Of a stretch of DNA of 64,000 nucleotides, positions 1 through 7,150 are shown piece by piece. The translations under genes were made by a program, and so were the position numbers. This DNA is from Sediminicola luteus. GTDB lineage: Bacteria > Bacteroidota > Bacteroidia > Flavobacteriales > Flavobacteriaceae. Under the pieces are notes generated by a model that was given only the letters and a program-made list of their open reading frames with translations, ran no database searches and had not been told where the DNA came from. Each line of letters starts with the position of its first letter. The stretch's first letter is position 1. Location: NCBI RefSeq assembly GCF_002514735.1, contig NZ_NBWU01000001.1, positions 124,001 to 188,000 of the forward strand, written 5' to 3'.

Positions 1-189
1 CATATCTACCACAGCCTCGGATTCGTGCCCACGGGCGAAAACTCTTTGCTCGTCTTTGTCTCGGCCCCCCATCGCACTGTTGTTTTCGAAGCCTTGGCAT
101 GGTTGGTACAGGAAATCAAGGACAAAGCCCCCGTTTTCGGCAAAGAAATCTTCGAAGACGATTCGCATCAATGGAAGGAGAATGTTTAG
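1..189 (+). CDS. moaE: Molybdopterin synthase catalytic subunit MoaE, C-terminal part (5' end outside window)
   Basis: The open frame from base 1 gives 62 residues ending at TAG 187-189. It contains GENSLLVFVSAPHR, then FEALAWLVQEIK, and ends with a tryptophan near the C-terminus, which matches the last part of MoaE. MoaE is the large subunit of molybdopterin synthase; it transfers sulfur carried on MoaD to precursor Z in the cytoplasm. The equivalent of the conserved C-terminal Lys-Lys-Glu reads GKEIFEDDSH, slightly divergent. moaCB and moaA follow on the same strand, supporting the call. The stop codon lies inside the first unit of the tandem repeat at 184-287. The N-terminal half is not in the window. 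Confidence 0.85.
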   Translation, partial: HIYHSLGFVPTGENSLLVFVSAPHRTVVFEALAWLVQEIKDKAPVFGKEIFEDDSHQWKENV

Positions 190-287
190 GTGTTTAGGTG
201 TTTAGGTGTTTAGGTCTTTAGGTGTTTAGGTCTTTAGGTGTTTAGGTGTTTAGGTGTTTAGGTGTTTAGGTGTTTAGGTGTTTAGGT
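184..287 (+). repeat. Tandem array of 13 copies of the 8-mer GTTTAGGT
   Basis: Thirteen head-to-tail 8-bp units run from 184 to 287. Eleven are GTTTAGGT; the units at 216 and 232 begin with C instead of G. The first unit supplies the last codon and TAG stop of moaE. An 8-bp unit drifts through all three frames, so the array carries a TAG in every forward frame and should stop any readthrough. It lies directly upstream of the four-helix-bundle gene. Copy number is likely to vary by slippage (inference). Confidence 0.97.
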
Positions 288-333
288 TAAACTCTCTGTT
301 TTAGATTAAGTAACCAATTAATTTTATCAGATT

Positions 334-699
334 ATGTTACATATGTATGCTTTTGAAAAACTTGAAGTTTGGCAATCATCCAAGGAATTGGTTTTAGATA
401 TTTATCGCCTGTCCAAATTGTTCCCTCCAGAAGAAAAATTTGGTTTAAGCAGTCAATTAAGACGAGCCGCCATTTCGATTAGCTCGAATTTGGCAGAGGG
501 AAGTAGTCGCCCTACCGGCAAGGACCAAGCCCATTACTCTTCAATAGCCTATGGGTCATTGATGGAAACCCTAAACCAATTAATTATTTCCAATGAACTT
601 GAATACATTACAAAAACTGATTTATTGATGTTAAGGGCCCAAATACACAAAATTTCCAACCAAATAAATGCTCTTCGGCGCTGGCAATTGAACAAATAA
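334..699 (+). CDS. Four helix bundle protein (23S rRNA intervening-sequence protein / TIGR02436-like)
   Basis: A 121-residue all-helical protein. It has the family signature: FEKLEVWQSSKELVLDIY near the N-terminus, then LSSQLRRAAISISSNLAEG at about residues 39-57, a YGSLMETLNQL segment and a final basic helix. These small proteins are widespread in Bacteroidota, are related to proteins encoded inside 23S rRNA intervening sequences, and resemble the Avd accessory proteins of diversity-generating retroelements. Their function is unknown. The gene is an insertion between moaE and moaCB, flanked by the GTTTAGGT array on the left and an AAC/ACTC-rich degenerate repeat on the right. ATG 334 or ATG 343 could be the start. 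No reverse transcriptase or rRNA is nearby. Confidence 0.85.
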   Translation: MLHMYAFEKLEVWQSSKELVLDIYRLSKLFPPEEKFGLSSQLRRAAISISSNLAEGSSRPTGKDQAHYSSIAYGSLMETLNQLIISNELEYITKTDLLMLRAQIHKISNQINALRRWQLNK

Positions 700-766
700 G
701 GAATTAAACGATACTATGGAGTCACAGCTAAACAACTTAACGACTCCACAACTCAACAAAAGACAA
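700..766 (+). repeat. Low-complexity AAC/ACTC-rich flank between four-helix-bundle gene and moaCB
   Basis: Bases 725-764 are built of degenerate AACAACTTAACGACTC-like units. They form the right border of the four-helix-bundle insertion. The stretch is open in the moaCB frame from ATG 716, which would add 17 residues (MESQLNNLTT...) that look like translated repeat, so the moaCB start is placed after it at 767. Confidence 0.55.
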
Positions 767-1678
767 ATGGTCGACATCACCCATAAAACCACTAGTTTAC
801 GTATCGCAACCGCACAGGCTGTTGTTAAAGTAAGTAGCCCCGATACCATTCGGGCCATAGAAGAAAAAACGGTACCCAAAGGCGATGTATTCGCTATGAG
901 TAAGGCCGCTGGGCTCTTGGGGGTAAAAAAAACCCCGGAACTCTTACCCGATTGCCATCCCATGCCCATTGAGTACACCGGGATTGCCTATGAAATAGAC
1001 GGACTAGAAGTGCATATCACGGTCACCGTAAAAACTATCTACAAAACGGGCGTAGAAGTAGAAGCCATGCATGGGGCCAGCATCGTTGCGTTGAATATGT
1101 ATGATATGCTAAAACCTATTGATAAAGGCGTAGAAATACACCACATCAAACTCTTGAAAAAGAAAGGTGGCAAATCGGATTATGGGGCACCGAAAGGACT
1201 GCAGTTAAAGGCCGCTGTTATTGTTTGCTCGGATACCATTTCTGCCGGAAAAAAAGAAGATCGGGCCGGTAAGGCGATCATAAACAAATTGGAGTCGGTC
1301 GGGGTTTCGATCATGGACTATACCATAATTCCCGATGAGGCTTTTATTATTCAAGAAAACGCACGTCTGTTCCATGAAAAAGGTGCCGACATGGTCATTT
1401 ATACCGGGGGTACCGGCCTGTCGGAGCGCGACGTAACCCCGGAAGCCCTTGAACCGATACTGGAACGTAGGATTCCGGGTATGGAAGAGGCCATCCGCAG
1501 TTATGGCCAAGAACGTATGCCTTATGCCATGTTATCGCGATCTGTTGTGGGTACTGTGGGTAATACCCTTATTTTAGCACTTCCGGGGAGTACCAATGGG
1601 GCCAAAGAATCCATGGATGCCATTTTTCCGGCCGTATTGCACGTGTTCGGGGTATTACGTGGGGCCAGACACGATTAG
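767..1678 (+). CDS. moaCB: Bifunctional molybdenum cofactor biosynthesis protein MoaC/MoaB (MogA-like)
   Basis: A fusion of two molybdenum-cofactor proteins in 303 residues. Residues 1 to about 150 are MoaC, the cyclic pyranopterin monophosphate synthase acting with MoaA: KGDVFAMSKAAGLLGVKKT, then LLPDCHPMPIEYTGI and the VEAMHGASIVALNMYDM segment. Residues about 155-303 are the MoaB/MogA domain that adenylylates molybdopterin: VIYTGGTGLSERDVTPE and LPGSTNGAKE. I chose ATG 767 because MVDITHKTTSLRIATA matches the usual MoaC N-terminus; the upstream ATG 716 only adds repeat-derived residues. moaA follows on the same strand 88 nt after the stop. The fusion is known in Bacteroidota. Confidence 0.93.
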   Translation: MVDITHKTTSLRIATAQAVVKVSSPDTIRAIEEKTVPKGDVFAMSKAAGLLGVKKTPELLPDCHPMPIEYTGIAYEIDGLEVHITVTVKTIYKTGVEVEAMHGASIVALNMYDMLKPIDKGVEIHHIKLLKKKGGKSDYGAPKGLQLKAAVIVCSDTISAGKKEDRAGKAIINKLESVGVSIMDYTIIPDEAFIIQENARLFHEKGADMVIYTGGTGLSERDVTPEALEPILERRIPGMEEAIRSYGQERMPYAMLSRSVVGTVGNTLILALPGSTNGAKESMDAIFPAVLHVFGVLRGARHD

Positions 1679-1766
1679 CCTCCTAGCCCCAAAGAGACAT
1701 TTTGAAGATGTTAGAAAATGGATAAAAGAGAATAGACAGTTTTTAGTTGTCAATAATAAATCAAAA

Positions 1767-2756
1767 ATGTTGACGGACAATTTTGGACGATTTCATAATT
1801 ACCTGCGTATTTCGCTTACCGAGCGTTGTAACCTGAGGTGTACCTATTGTATGCCTTTGGATGGGATTCCGTTGTCTCCAAAATCGCATTTGATGACCTA
1901 TGAGGAGATCTACGACATTGCCAAAACCTTTGTAGACCAAGGGGTAAACAAAATACGACTCACGGGTGGGGAGCCCCTAGTGCGCAAAGATGTGGTGACC
2001 ATTATTGAAAAGTTGGCCACCTTACCCGTGAATTTGTGTATGACCACCAATGGGGTAATCGTAGATCGTTTTATCGAGGTATTTAAAGCCAACGGACTGC
2101 GCCAGCTGAACATTAGCCTCGATAGCCTGCAGGCCGGAAAGAACAAGGATATTACCCGCCGCGACTATTTCCAAAAGGTGTATGATAACATTTTGCTTCT
2201 GGCTCGCGAAGGTTTTGAGGTAAAGGTGAATGTGGTATTGATACAGGGTTTTAACGACAATGAAATCGCCGATTTTATCCGCTTGGGCAAAGACCTACCC
2301 CTTCATATTCGTTTTATCGAGTTTATGCCCTTTGATGGCAACCGCTGGAATATGGACAAATTGGTCAGTTACCAGCAAGTGCTTTCCGAGGTCAATAAAA
2401 ACTTCCCCATAGATCAGGTAATCCGACTAAACGATGCCCCAAACGATACGGCCAAAAACTATATGATACAGGGCTATCGAGGTAGTTTTGCCATTATAAG
2501 TTCGGTAACCAATCCGTTCTGCGACAGTTGTAACCGCATTCGGCTTACAGCCAATGGTCGCATTAAAAACTGTCTTTTCTCTTCGGGCGAAACCGATATA
2601 CTTTCGCCTTTTAGGCAAGGAGAAGACATCAAGCCCTTGATCCAACAAGCCTTGGGCAGCAAGAAAAAAGTACGCGCCGGCATGGAGCGCCTAGAAGACT
2701 TTAAAAAACAGGGCGATGCCACCGATAACCGCAGTATGATCGCCATTGGCGGCTGA
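1767..2756 (+). CDS. moaA: GTP 3',8-cyclase MoaA (radical SAM)
   Basis: A 329-residue radical SAM enzyme that converts GTP to 3',8-cyclo-7,8-dihydro-GTP, the first step of molybdenum cofactor synthesis, together with the MoaC domain encoded just upstream. The N-terminal 4Fe-4S motif is CNLRCTYC, followed by LTGGEPLVRKD. The C-terminal second cluster site is visible as CDSCNRIRLTANGRIKNC, and the chain ends in Gly-Gly as expected. ATG 1767 was chosen because MLTDNFGRFHNYLRISLTER is the typical MoaA N-terminus. An in-frame ATG at 1596 lies inside moaCB and would add 57 unrelated residues. It is the last moa gene in the window. Confidence 0.95.
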   Translation: MLTDNFGRFHNYLRISLTERCNLRCTYCMPLDGIPLSPKSHLMTYEEIYDIAKTFVDQGVNKIRLTGGEPLVRKDVVTIIEKLATLPVNLCMTTNGVIVDRFIEVFKANGLRQLNISLDSLQAGKNKDITRRDYFQKVYDNILLLAREGFEVKVNVVLIQGFNDNEIADFIRLGKDLPLHIRFIEFMPFDGNRWNMDKLVSYQQVLSEVNKNFPIDQVIRLNDAPNDTAKNYMIQGYRGSFAIISSVTNPFCDSCNRIRLTANGRIKNCLFSSGETDILSPFRQGEDIKPLIQQALGSKKKVRAGMERLEDFKKQGDATDNRSMIAIGG

Positions 2757-2849
2757 TCCGGTTAGGATTGTGGCAGTACCCGAAAGAAAACCACAGTTTA
2801 TCCTTTGGGATTATACGTAACTTGAATTCCTTAAAAACCAAGCTATTCC

Positions 2850-4556
2850 ATGCGTACGTTCATCTTCCCTATTGCCTTCTTGCTTATTTTCTGTTTGATT
2901 CAATGTAGTCCCTCCGAAAAAGCAAGCCTGGTCATTTATGGCAAGGTAGCCACGGTAAATCCTGATTTCGAAATTACGGAAGCCGTTGCCCTAAAAAATG
3001 AAAAGATCATCTTCGTCGGAAGTAAAAAGGACGCCCAAAAACTTGTAGGTAGCGATACCCAGATCATAGACACCGAAGGGGGTTTCGTAATGCCCGGCAT
3101 GCACGATGCCCATTGCCACCCTTATAATTTGGGCGATGATGAAGACAGTGATTGGACATCGGTATCTACCGCTGAAGATTTTGAGGGAGTAGTTCGCATT
3201 ATTGCCGAAAAAGTGGCCCAATTAAAACCCGGCGAATGGATTATAGGTGGTGGATGGAACCAAGAATATTGGCCCGGAAAACAATTACCCATACATGATG
3301 CCTTAAGTGCCGTAAGCCCCGAAAACCCGGTTTTTCTATACCGCCATGGGGGCAATTCGGCCTTTGTTAACGCCAAGGCGCTGGAAATAGCTGGAATTAC
3401 CAAAGACACCCCAGACCCTTTTGGCGGAAAAATCTATCGTAAACCAGACGGTTCGCCTACCGGATTCTTGACCAATATGGGGAATAATATGGTGCATAAA
3501 CATTTTCCCAAACCGAACAAACCCCTTTCGTGGTATATGGATGTTTATGACCGGGCCCAAAAAATATGTTGGGAGGCCGGACTTACAGGATGGACAGATG
3601 CCGGAATCTATCCTGATCATATCGGGTATTATAAGGCTATGGTAGATTCGAACCGTTTAAAGATCCGATCCAATATTATGCTACAAAACCCCAGGGAAGG
3701 GGATTTGGAGTCCCATTTCCGCGAACAACGGTTTTTAAATTATGGCGGACAGGAAATGCTACAGGTTCGTAGTATAAAAATGTATTATGACGGGGCCTTG
3801 GGATCTCGGGGTGCCGCCTTGTTCGAGCCTTATCTAGACGACCCCCAATCGGATCATAACCTAGGTAATACCGAGGTACCCGTTTCCCATGTTTATGATG
3901 TGGCCCAAGCCGCCCTGAAGACCGGTATGCAGGTATGCCCGCATGCGATCGGCCCCCGAGGAAATAGCGAGATATTGGATGCTTTTGAAAAGGCCTTAAA
4001 GGAAAATCCGGTTAGGGATCATCGTTTTCGATCCGAACATGCCGAAGTGGTTCGGCCCGAAGATATAAAACGTATGGCCCGTTTGGGTGTCATTCCTTCG
4101 GTACAACCCACCCATTGTACCTCAGACATGGGTTTTATGTACGACCGAATCGGGGAAGAACGCAGTGCCGCCTATGCCAGTCCGTGGCGTAATATGATCT
4201 CTGCCGGACTCGAACCTGCCTGTGGTTCCGACTTCACTATAGAATCGCACAAACCCTTATGGGGAATTTATGCAGCCGTTACCCGTCAAGACCATAAAGG
4301 CCTACCCGAAAAACAATGGCATGGCGAACAACGCATGACACGCGAAGAGGTTATTAAAGGGTACACCATATGGGCGGCCAAAGCTGCCTTTTGGGAGCAC
4401 GAACTGGGCTCTTTAGAGGTTGGTAAACGTGCCGATATCGTAGTGCTCGATACCGATATTTTAGAATGTGAGCCTAAAAAAATACTGGAAACCCAAGTAC
4501 GTTACACCTTGGTAAACGGGGAAATCGTCTATGCCCAAACCCTTGAAAACCCATGA
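2850..4556 (+). CDS. Amidohydrolase family lipoprotein (YtcJ-like, amidohydrolase 3)
   Basis: A 568-residue envelope lipoprotein. The N-terminal signal has lipobox LIQC with Cys at about residue 20. The mature part is a metal-dependent amidohydrolase of the YtcJ type: small beta domain, then HxH in MHDAHCHP (about residues 86-93), VRSIKMYYDGALGSRGA in the middle, RSEHAEVV, and a late Asp in CGSDFTIE. The usual HAIGD motif reads HAIGPRG, a divergence from the family and from its neighbour. The reaction is probably hydrolysis of an amide or related bond in an unknown substrate. The stop overlaps the next start by 4 nt (ATGA), so the two are translationally coupled paralogues. Confidence 0.85.
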   Translation: MRTFIFPIAFLLIFCLIQCSPSEKASLVIYGKVATVNPDFEITEAVALKNEKIIFVGSKKDAQKLVGSDTQIIDTEGGFVMPGMHDAHCHPYNLGDDEDSDWTSVSTAEDFEGVVRIIAEKVAQLKPGEWIIGGGWNQEYWPGKQLPIHDALSAVSPENPVFLYRHGGNSAFVNAKALEIAGITKDTPDPFGGKIYRKPDGSPTGFLTNMGNNMVHKHFPKPNKPLSWYMDVYDRAQKICWEAGLTGWTDAGIYPDHIGYYKAMVDSNRLKIRSNIMLQNPREGDLESHFREQRFLNYGGQEMLQVRSIKMYYDGALGSRGAALFEPYLDDPQSDHNLGNTEVPVSHVYDVAQAALKTGMQVCPHAIGPRGNSEILDAFEKALKENPVRDHRFRSEHAEVVRPEDIKRMARLGVIPSVQPTHCTSDMGFMYDRIGEERSAAYASPWRNMISAGLEPACGSDFTIESHKPLWGIYAAVTRQDHKGLPEKQWHGEQRMTREEVIKGYTIWAAKAAFWEHELGSLEVGKRADIVVLDTDILECEPKKILETQVRYTLVNGEIVYAQTLENP

Positions 4557-6283
4557 AAAAAGCCCTTTACACCCTAATAGCCCTTTTTTTCTTGGCCTGT
4601 GGCCCAACACCTGACATGGCCGACACCCTAATCGTTAATGCCCATATTTATTCTTTTTCGTGGGACGACCCCTTAGTAGATGGCACCCCAGCTGCCAACG
4701 CCCCATACAAAAATGGCCAATGGCAGGCCGATGCCGAGGCCATAGCGCTTAAAAACGGGAAAATCTTGGCCTTGGGCACCACCGATGCCTTACGAAAACA
4801 TCAGGGCGGGCACACCGAGATTATCAATGCCCAGGGCGGCTATATCATACCCGGCTTGGTAGAATCGCATGGCCATTTACAACAATTGGGCGAATGGGAG
4901 GCCGAGGTAGACCTTAAAGGCCTAGATGGGCCCGAAATCATAGCACGCTTGACCCAAGTAGCCAATGAAACCCCAAAAGGACAATGGATTATTGCCAGCG
5001 GGTGGGACGAAGCCGAATTTGCCAACGCCTATCCCGATATGGTGGCACTCAGCGCACAAACCCCCGACCATCCCATTGTACTTAAAGGCTTGCGCGGTTT
5101 TGGCAGTATGGGTAATGCCTTGGCTTTCGAACTCTTGCATATTACCAAAGACACCCCGAGTCCCAAAGGTGGCGAAATACTGAAAAATGAAAAAGGCGAG
5201 CTCACCTTTGTATTGCTCAACAATGCCCGTAACCTTTTAGACGATAACATACCCGAACGTAGTGCGGCGGAAAAGCGGCAAATAATAAATTACGGACTCC
5301 AACAATTGGCCCAACTGGGTTTTGTAGCCTTGCACCATGCCGGGGTACGGTCCAACTATATGCCTACCTACGAGGCCATGGCCCAAGACCAAGCCCTTCC
5401 CATACGACTGCATACCTTTATCGCGGCATCGCCCGATAACGACAGTTTGGCCCGGCACTGGATACGCCAAGGCCCAACAAACCAACTCGATGCCATGTTA
5501 CAGGTACGTGGTTTTAAGGCCTTTTACGATGGTTCCCTGGGTTCGAGAGGGGCCAAGTTTGCCCAAGCCTATTCCGATATGCCCGGACATACCGGGGTTT
5601 CGGGAGCCGCCTATGGTTTTGATGCCGATTTGGTGAAACAAGCTATAGATGCCGGGTTTCAACTGGCCATTCATGCCATTGGGGATCAAGCCAATACCGA
5701 TATACTCGATTTTTATGCCCAAAACCAAGACCCCAACTCAAGTATATTTCACCGGATTGAACATGCCCAAATCTTGGATACGGCCGATATTCGTCGGTTT
5801 GGCGAATTGAACGTAATCGCCTCTATGGAACCCGCACACGCCATTGAAGATATGCCTTGGGCCGTTGACCGCGTGGGCGAAGACCGATTAGCAGGGGCCT
5901 ATGCCTGGCGGGCCATTCGCAAAAGCGGGGGAACCCTGATCTTTAATTCAGACTTTGCAGGGACCAATCCCGATTTCTTTTACAATTTCCAAGCGGCACT
6001 TACCCGGCAAAAACCGAACAATACGCCAAAATTGGCATGGCCCTCAGATCAACGGTTAACCCCAGAAGAAATCGTTAGGGCCTATACTTCTTGGCCGGCC
6101 AAGGCCAGTGGTATTGCCGCACAGACCGGCACCCTTGAGCCGGGAAAATGGGCCGACCTTACCCTAATGGATACCGATATTCTCAATATGAAGCCCTCAA
6201 AGGTTGGGACCTTGTCGAAAGCAAAAATTAAAATGACCGTGGTAAACGGCCGAATCGTCTATGCAACAAGCGGTCCGGAATAG
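4553..6283 (+). CDS. Amidohydrolase family lipoprotein (YtcJ-like), second paralogue
   Basis: A 576-residue paralogue of the preceding gene, with lipobox LACG near residue 16. Metal-binding HxH appears in VESHGHLQQLG, the mid-domain motif as GFKAFYDGSLGSRGAKFA, the canonical HAIGDQAN is present, and the late Asp lies in FNSDFAGTNP. Its N-terminus carries an extra segment before the beta domain (SWDDPLVDGTP...). The start ATG overlaps the upstream stop, indicating co-translation. Both would work on the periplasmic or outer surface of the envelope because of the lipid anchor (inference). The substrate is not predictable; YtcJ-like enzymes are mostly annotated only as putative. Confidence 0.85.
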   Translation: MKKALYTLIALFFLACGPTPDMADTLIVNAHIYSFSWDDPLVDGTPAANAPYKNGQWQADAEAIALKNGKILALGTTDALRKHQGGHTEIINAQGGYIIPGLVESHGHLQQLGEWEAEVDLKGLDGPEIIARLTQVANETPKGQWIIASGWDEAEFANAYPDMVALSAQTPDHPIVLKGLRGFGSMGNALAFELLHITKDTPSPKGGEILKNEKGELTFVLLNNARNLLDDNIPERSAAEKRQIINYGLQQLAQLGFVALHHAGVRSNYMPTYEAMAQDQALPIRLHTFIAASPDNDSLARHWIRQGPTNQLDAMLQVRGFKAFYDGSLGSRGAKFAQAYSDMPGHTGVSGAAYGFDADLVKQAIDAGFQLAIHAIGDQANTDILDFYAQNQDPNSSIFHRIEHAQILDTADIRRFGELNVIASMEPAHAIEDMPWAVDRVGEDRLAGAYAWRAIRKSGGTLIFNSDFAGTNPDFFYNFQAALTRQKPNNTPKLAWPSDQRLTPEEIVRAYTSWPAKASGIAAQTGTLEPGKWADLTLMDTDILNMKPSKVGTLSKAKIKMTVVNGRIVYATSGPE

Positions 6284-6298
6284 CATCTTTTTCATGGA

Positions 6299-6331
6299 TT
6301 GCCCTTTCTTTACCGATTATAGCTAACTTTC
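6299..6331 (+). promoter_or_regulatory. Weak Bacteroidota-type promoter candidate (TTG -33, TAACTTTC -7)
   Basis: TTG at 6299-6301 and TAACTTTC at 6324-6331 are separated by 22 nt, and the -7 box differs from TAnnTTTG only in the last base. The gene starts 20 nt downstream at 6352. Assigned from consensus only. Confidence 0.35.
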
Positions 6332-6351
6332 GACATCAATCAAAAAACATC

Positions 6352-7029
6352 ATGAAATTCTATCCCCTACTTTTGGTATTGGCCTTGGCCGCCTGTGCCC
6401 CAAAAAACAAGCAAAAGCCGGAAATGAAAACAGAACCGGTCGATTTAGTGGCCCTATTAGATACAGTGTGGAATAGGGAACAACTACTCCTACGTAGTCG
6501 CGACTCCTTAAGCAAGATCTATGGTTTCGAGCATGCATTGGTACAGGAGAAACACGAGCTCTACAAAAAAAACCACGCTATAAACGAAAAGAAAATTCTT
6601 GCCCTTTTAGATGCCTCGGGATGGCCCGAAAAGGCAGTAATCAAAACACAAGGCAATTGGACCATAGCCAATGTATTGCAACATTCCGATTTGGAGGTAC
6701 GCCTCAAATACCTTCCCCTCATGAAACAGGCTGTTTTAGATGGGCAATTGGAAGCGCGTTTCTTAGTCAGGGCCCAAGACCGCATCGCCACCGACAGGGG
6801 CGAACTTCAGATCTATGGGGGTCAAATGAAATATTATCCCGAGACCAAAAGCTTTAACCTATGGCCGGTTTTTGAGCCCGAGAACATCGATGCGCGGCGT
6901 ACGGAAATAGGCCTCGATTCCATTGCCCCTTTCTTAAAGGCCCGCTTTGATTTTGAATGGAATCTAGAGGAACAAAAGCAGCGTACTGCCGAATTTATTA
7001 AGCAAAAGGAAAGTCAGGAAAAAGAATAG
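6352..7029 (+). CDS. DUF6624-like lipoprotein
   Basis: A 225-residue protein with a lipoprotein signal (lipobox LAAC, Cys about residue 15). The body contains ASGWPEKAVI, VLQHSDLEVRLKYLPLMKQA, then RVxDRIATDRGELQIYGGQ-type sequence (seen as QDRIATDRGELQIYGGQ) and ENIDARRTEIGLDSI. This order (a W-P pair, QH-S-D, an R-DR-G-QxYG-Q block, then N-D-R-R-G) resembles the DUF6624 family, whose function is unknown. It stands 68 nt after the amidohydrolase pair on the same strand and may be expressed with it or from its own weak promoter. The C-terminal 30 residues are charged and probably coiled. Confidence 0.65.
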   Translation: MKFYPLLLVLALAACAPKNKQKPEMKTEPVDLVALLDTVWNREQLLLRSRDSLSKIYGFEHALVQEKHELYKKNHAINEKKILALLDASGWPEKAVIKTQGNWTIANVLQHSDLEVRLKYLPLMKQAVLDGQLEARFLVRAQDRIATDRGELQIYGGQMKYYPETKSFNLWPVFEPENIDARRTEIGLDSIAPFLKARFDFEWNLEEQKQRTAEFIKQKESQEKE

Positions 7030-7057
7030 GTATTTTTTTTCGCGTTACCACGGTGTA

Positions 7058-7103
7058 ACATGACAAAAATCATGTGGGGCCACAGTGAATAATTCAATTT
7101 TTG
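7058..7103 (+). promoter_or_regulatory. Crp/Fnr-type operator with near-consensus -7 box upstream of the 601-aa protein
   Basis: ACATGA (7058-7063) and TCATGT (7070-7075) are perfect inverted arms around CAAAAA, giving the TGA-N6-TCA core of Crp/Fnr-family operators. AATTTTTG at 7096-7103 approximates the TAnnTTTG -7 box, with one mismatch. If transcription starts 5-7 nt after it, the operator centre (7066.5) falls near -42, the classical class II activator position. The regulator itself is not in the window, so the effector (oxygen, NO or other) is inference. Confidence 0.55.
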
Positions 7104-7150
7104 CGATTAGGGTGCGGTAGCGTACCCCAACCCTTTTGATATAGACCACT

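Noticed and set aside
184-287. Telomere-like or CRISPR repeat array
   Set aside because: The units are contiguous 8-mers with no spacers and no cas genes, so not CRISPR. The telomere likeness (TTTAGG) is coincidental in a circular bacterial chromosome.
716-766. Upstream ATG as the moaCB start
   Set aside because: The 17 extra residues are encoded by the degenerate AAC/ACTC repeat, whereas the MoaC family N-terminus begins at 767.
1596-1766. Upstream start for moaA inside moaCB
   Set aside because: It would overlap moaCB by 80 nt and add 57 residues not found in MoaA.
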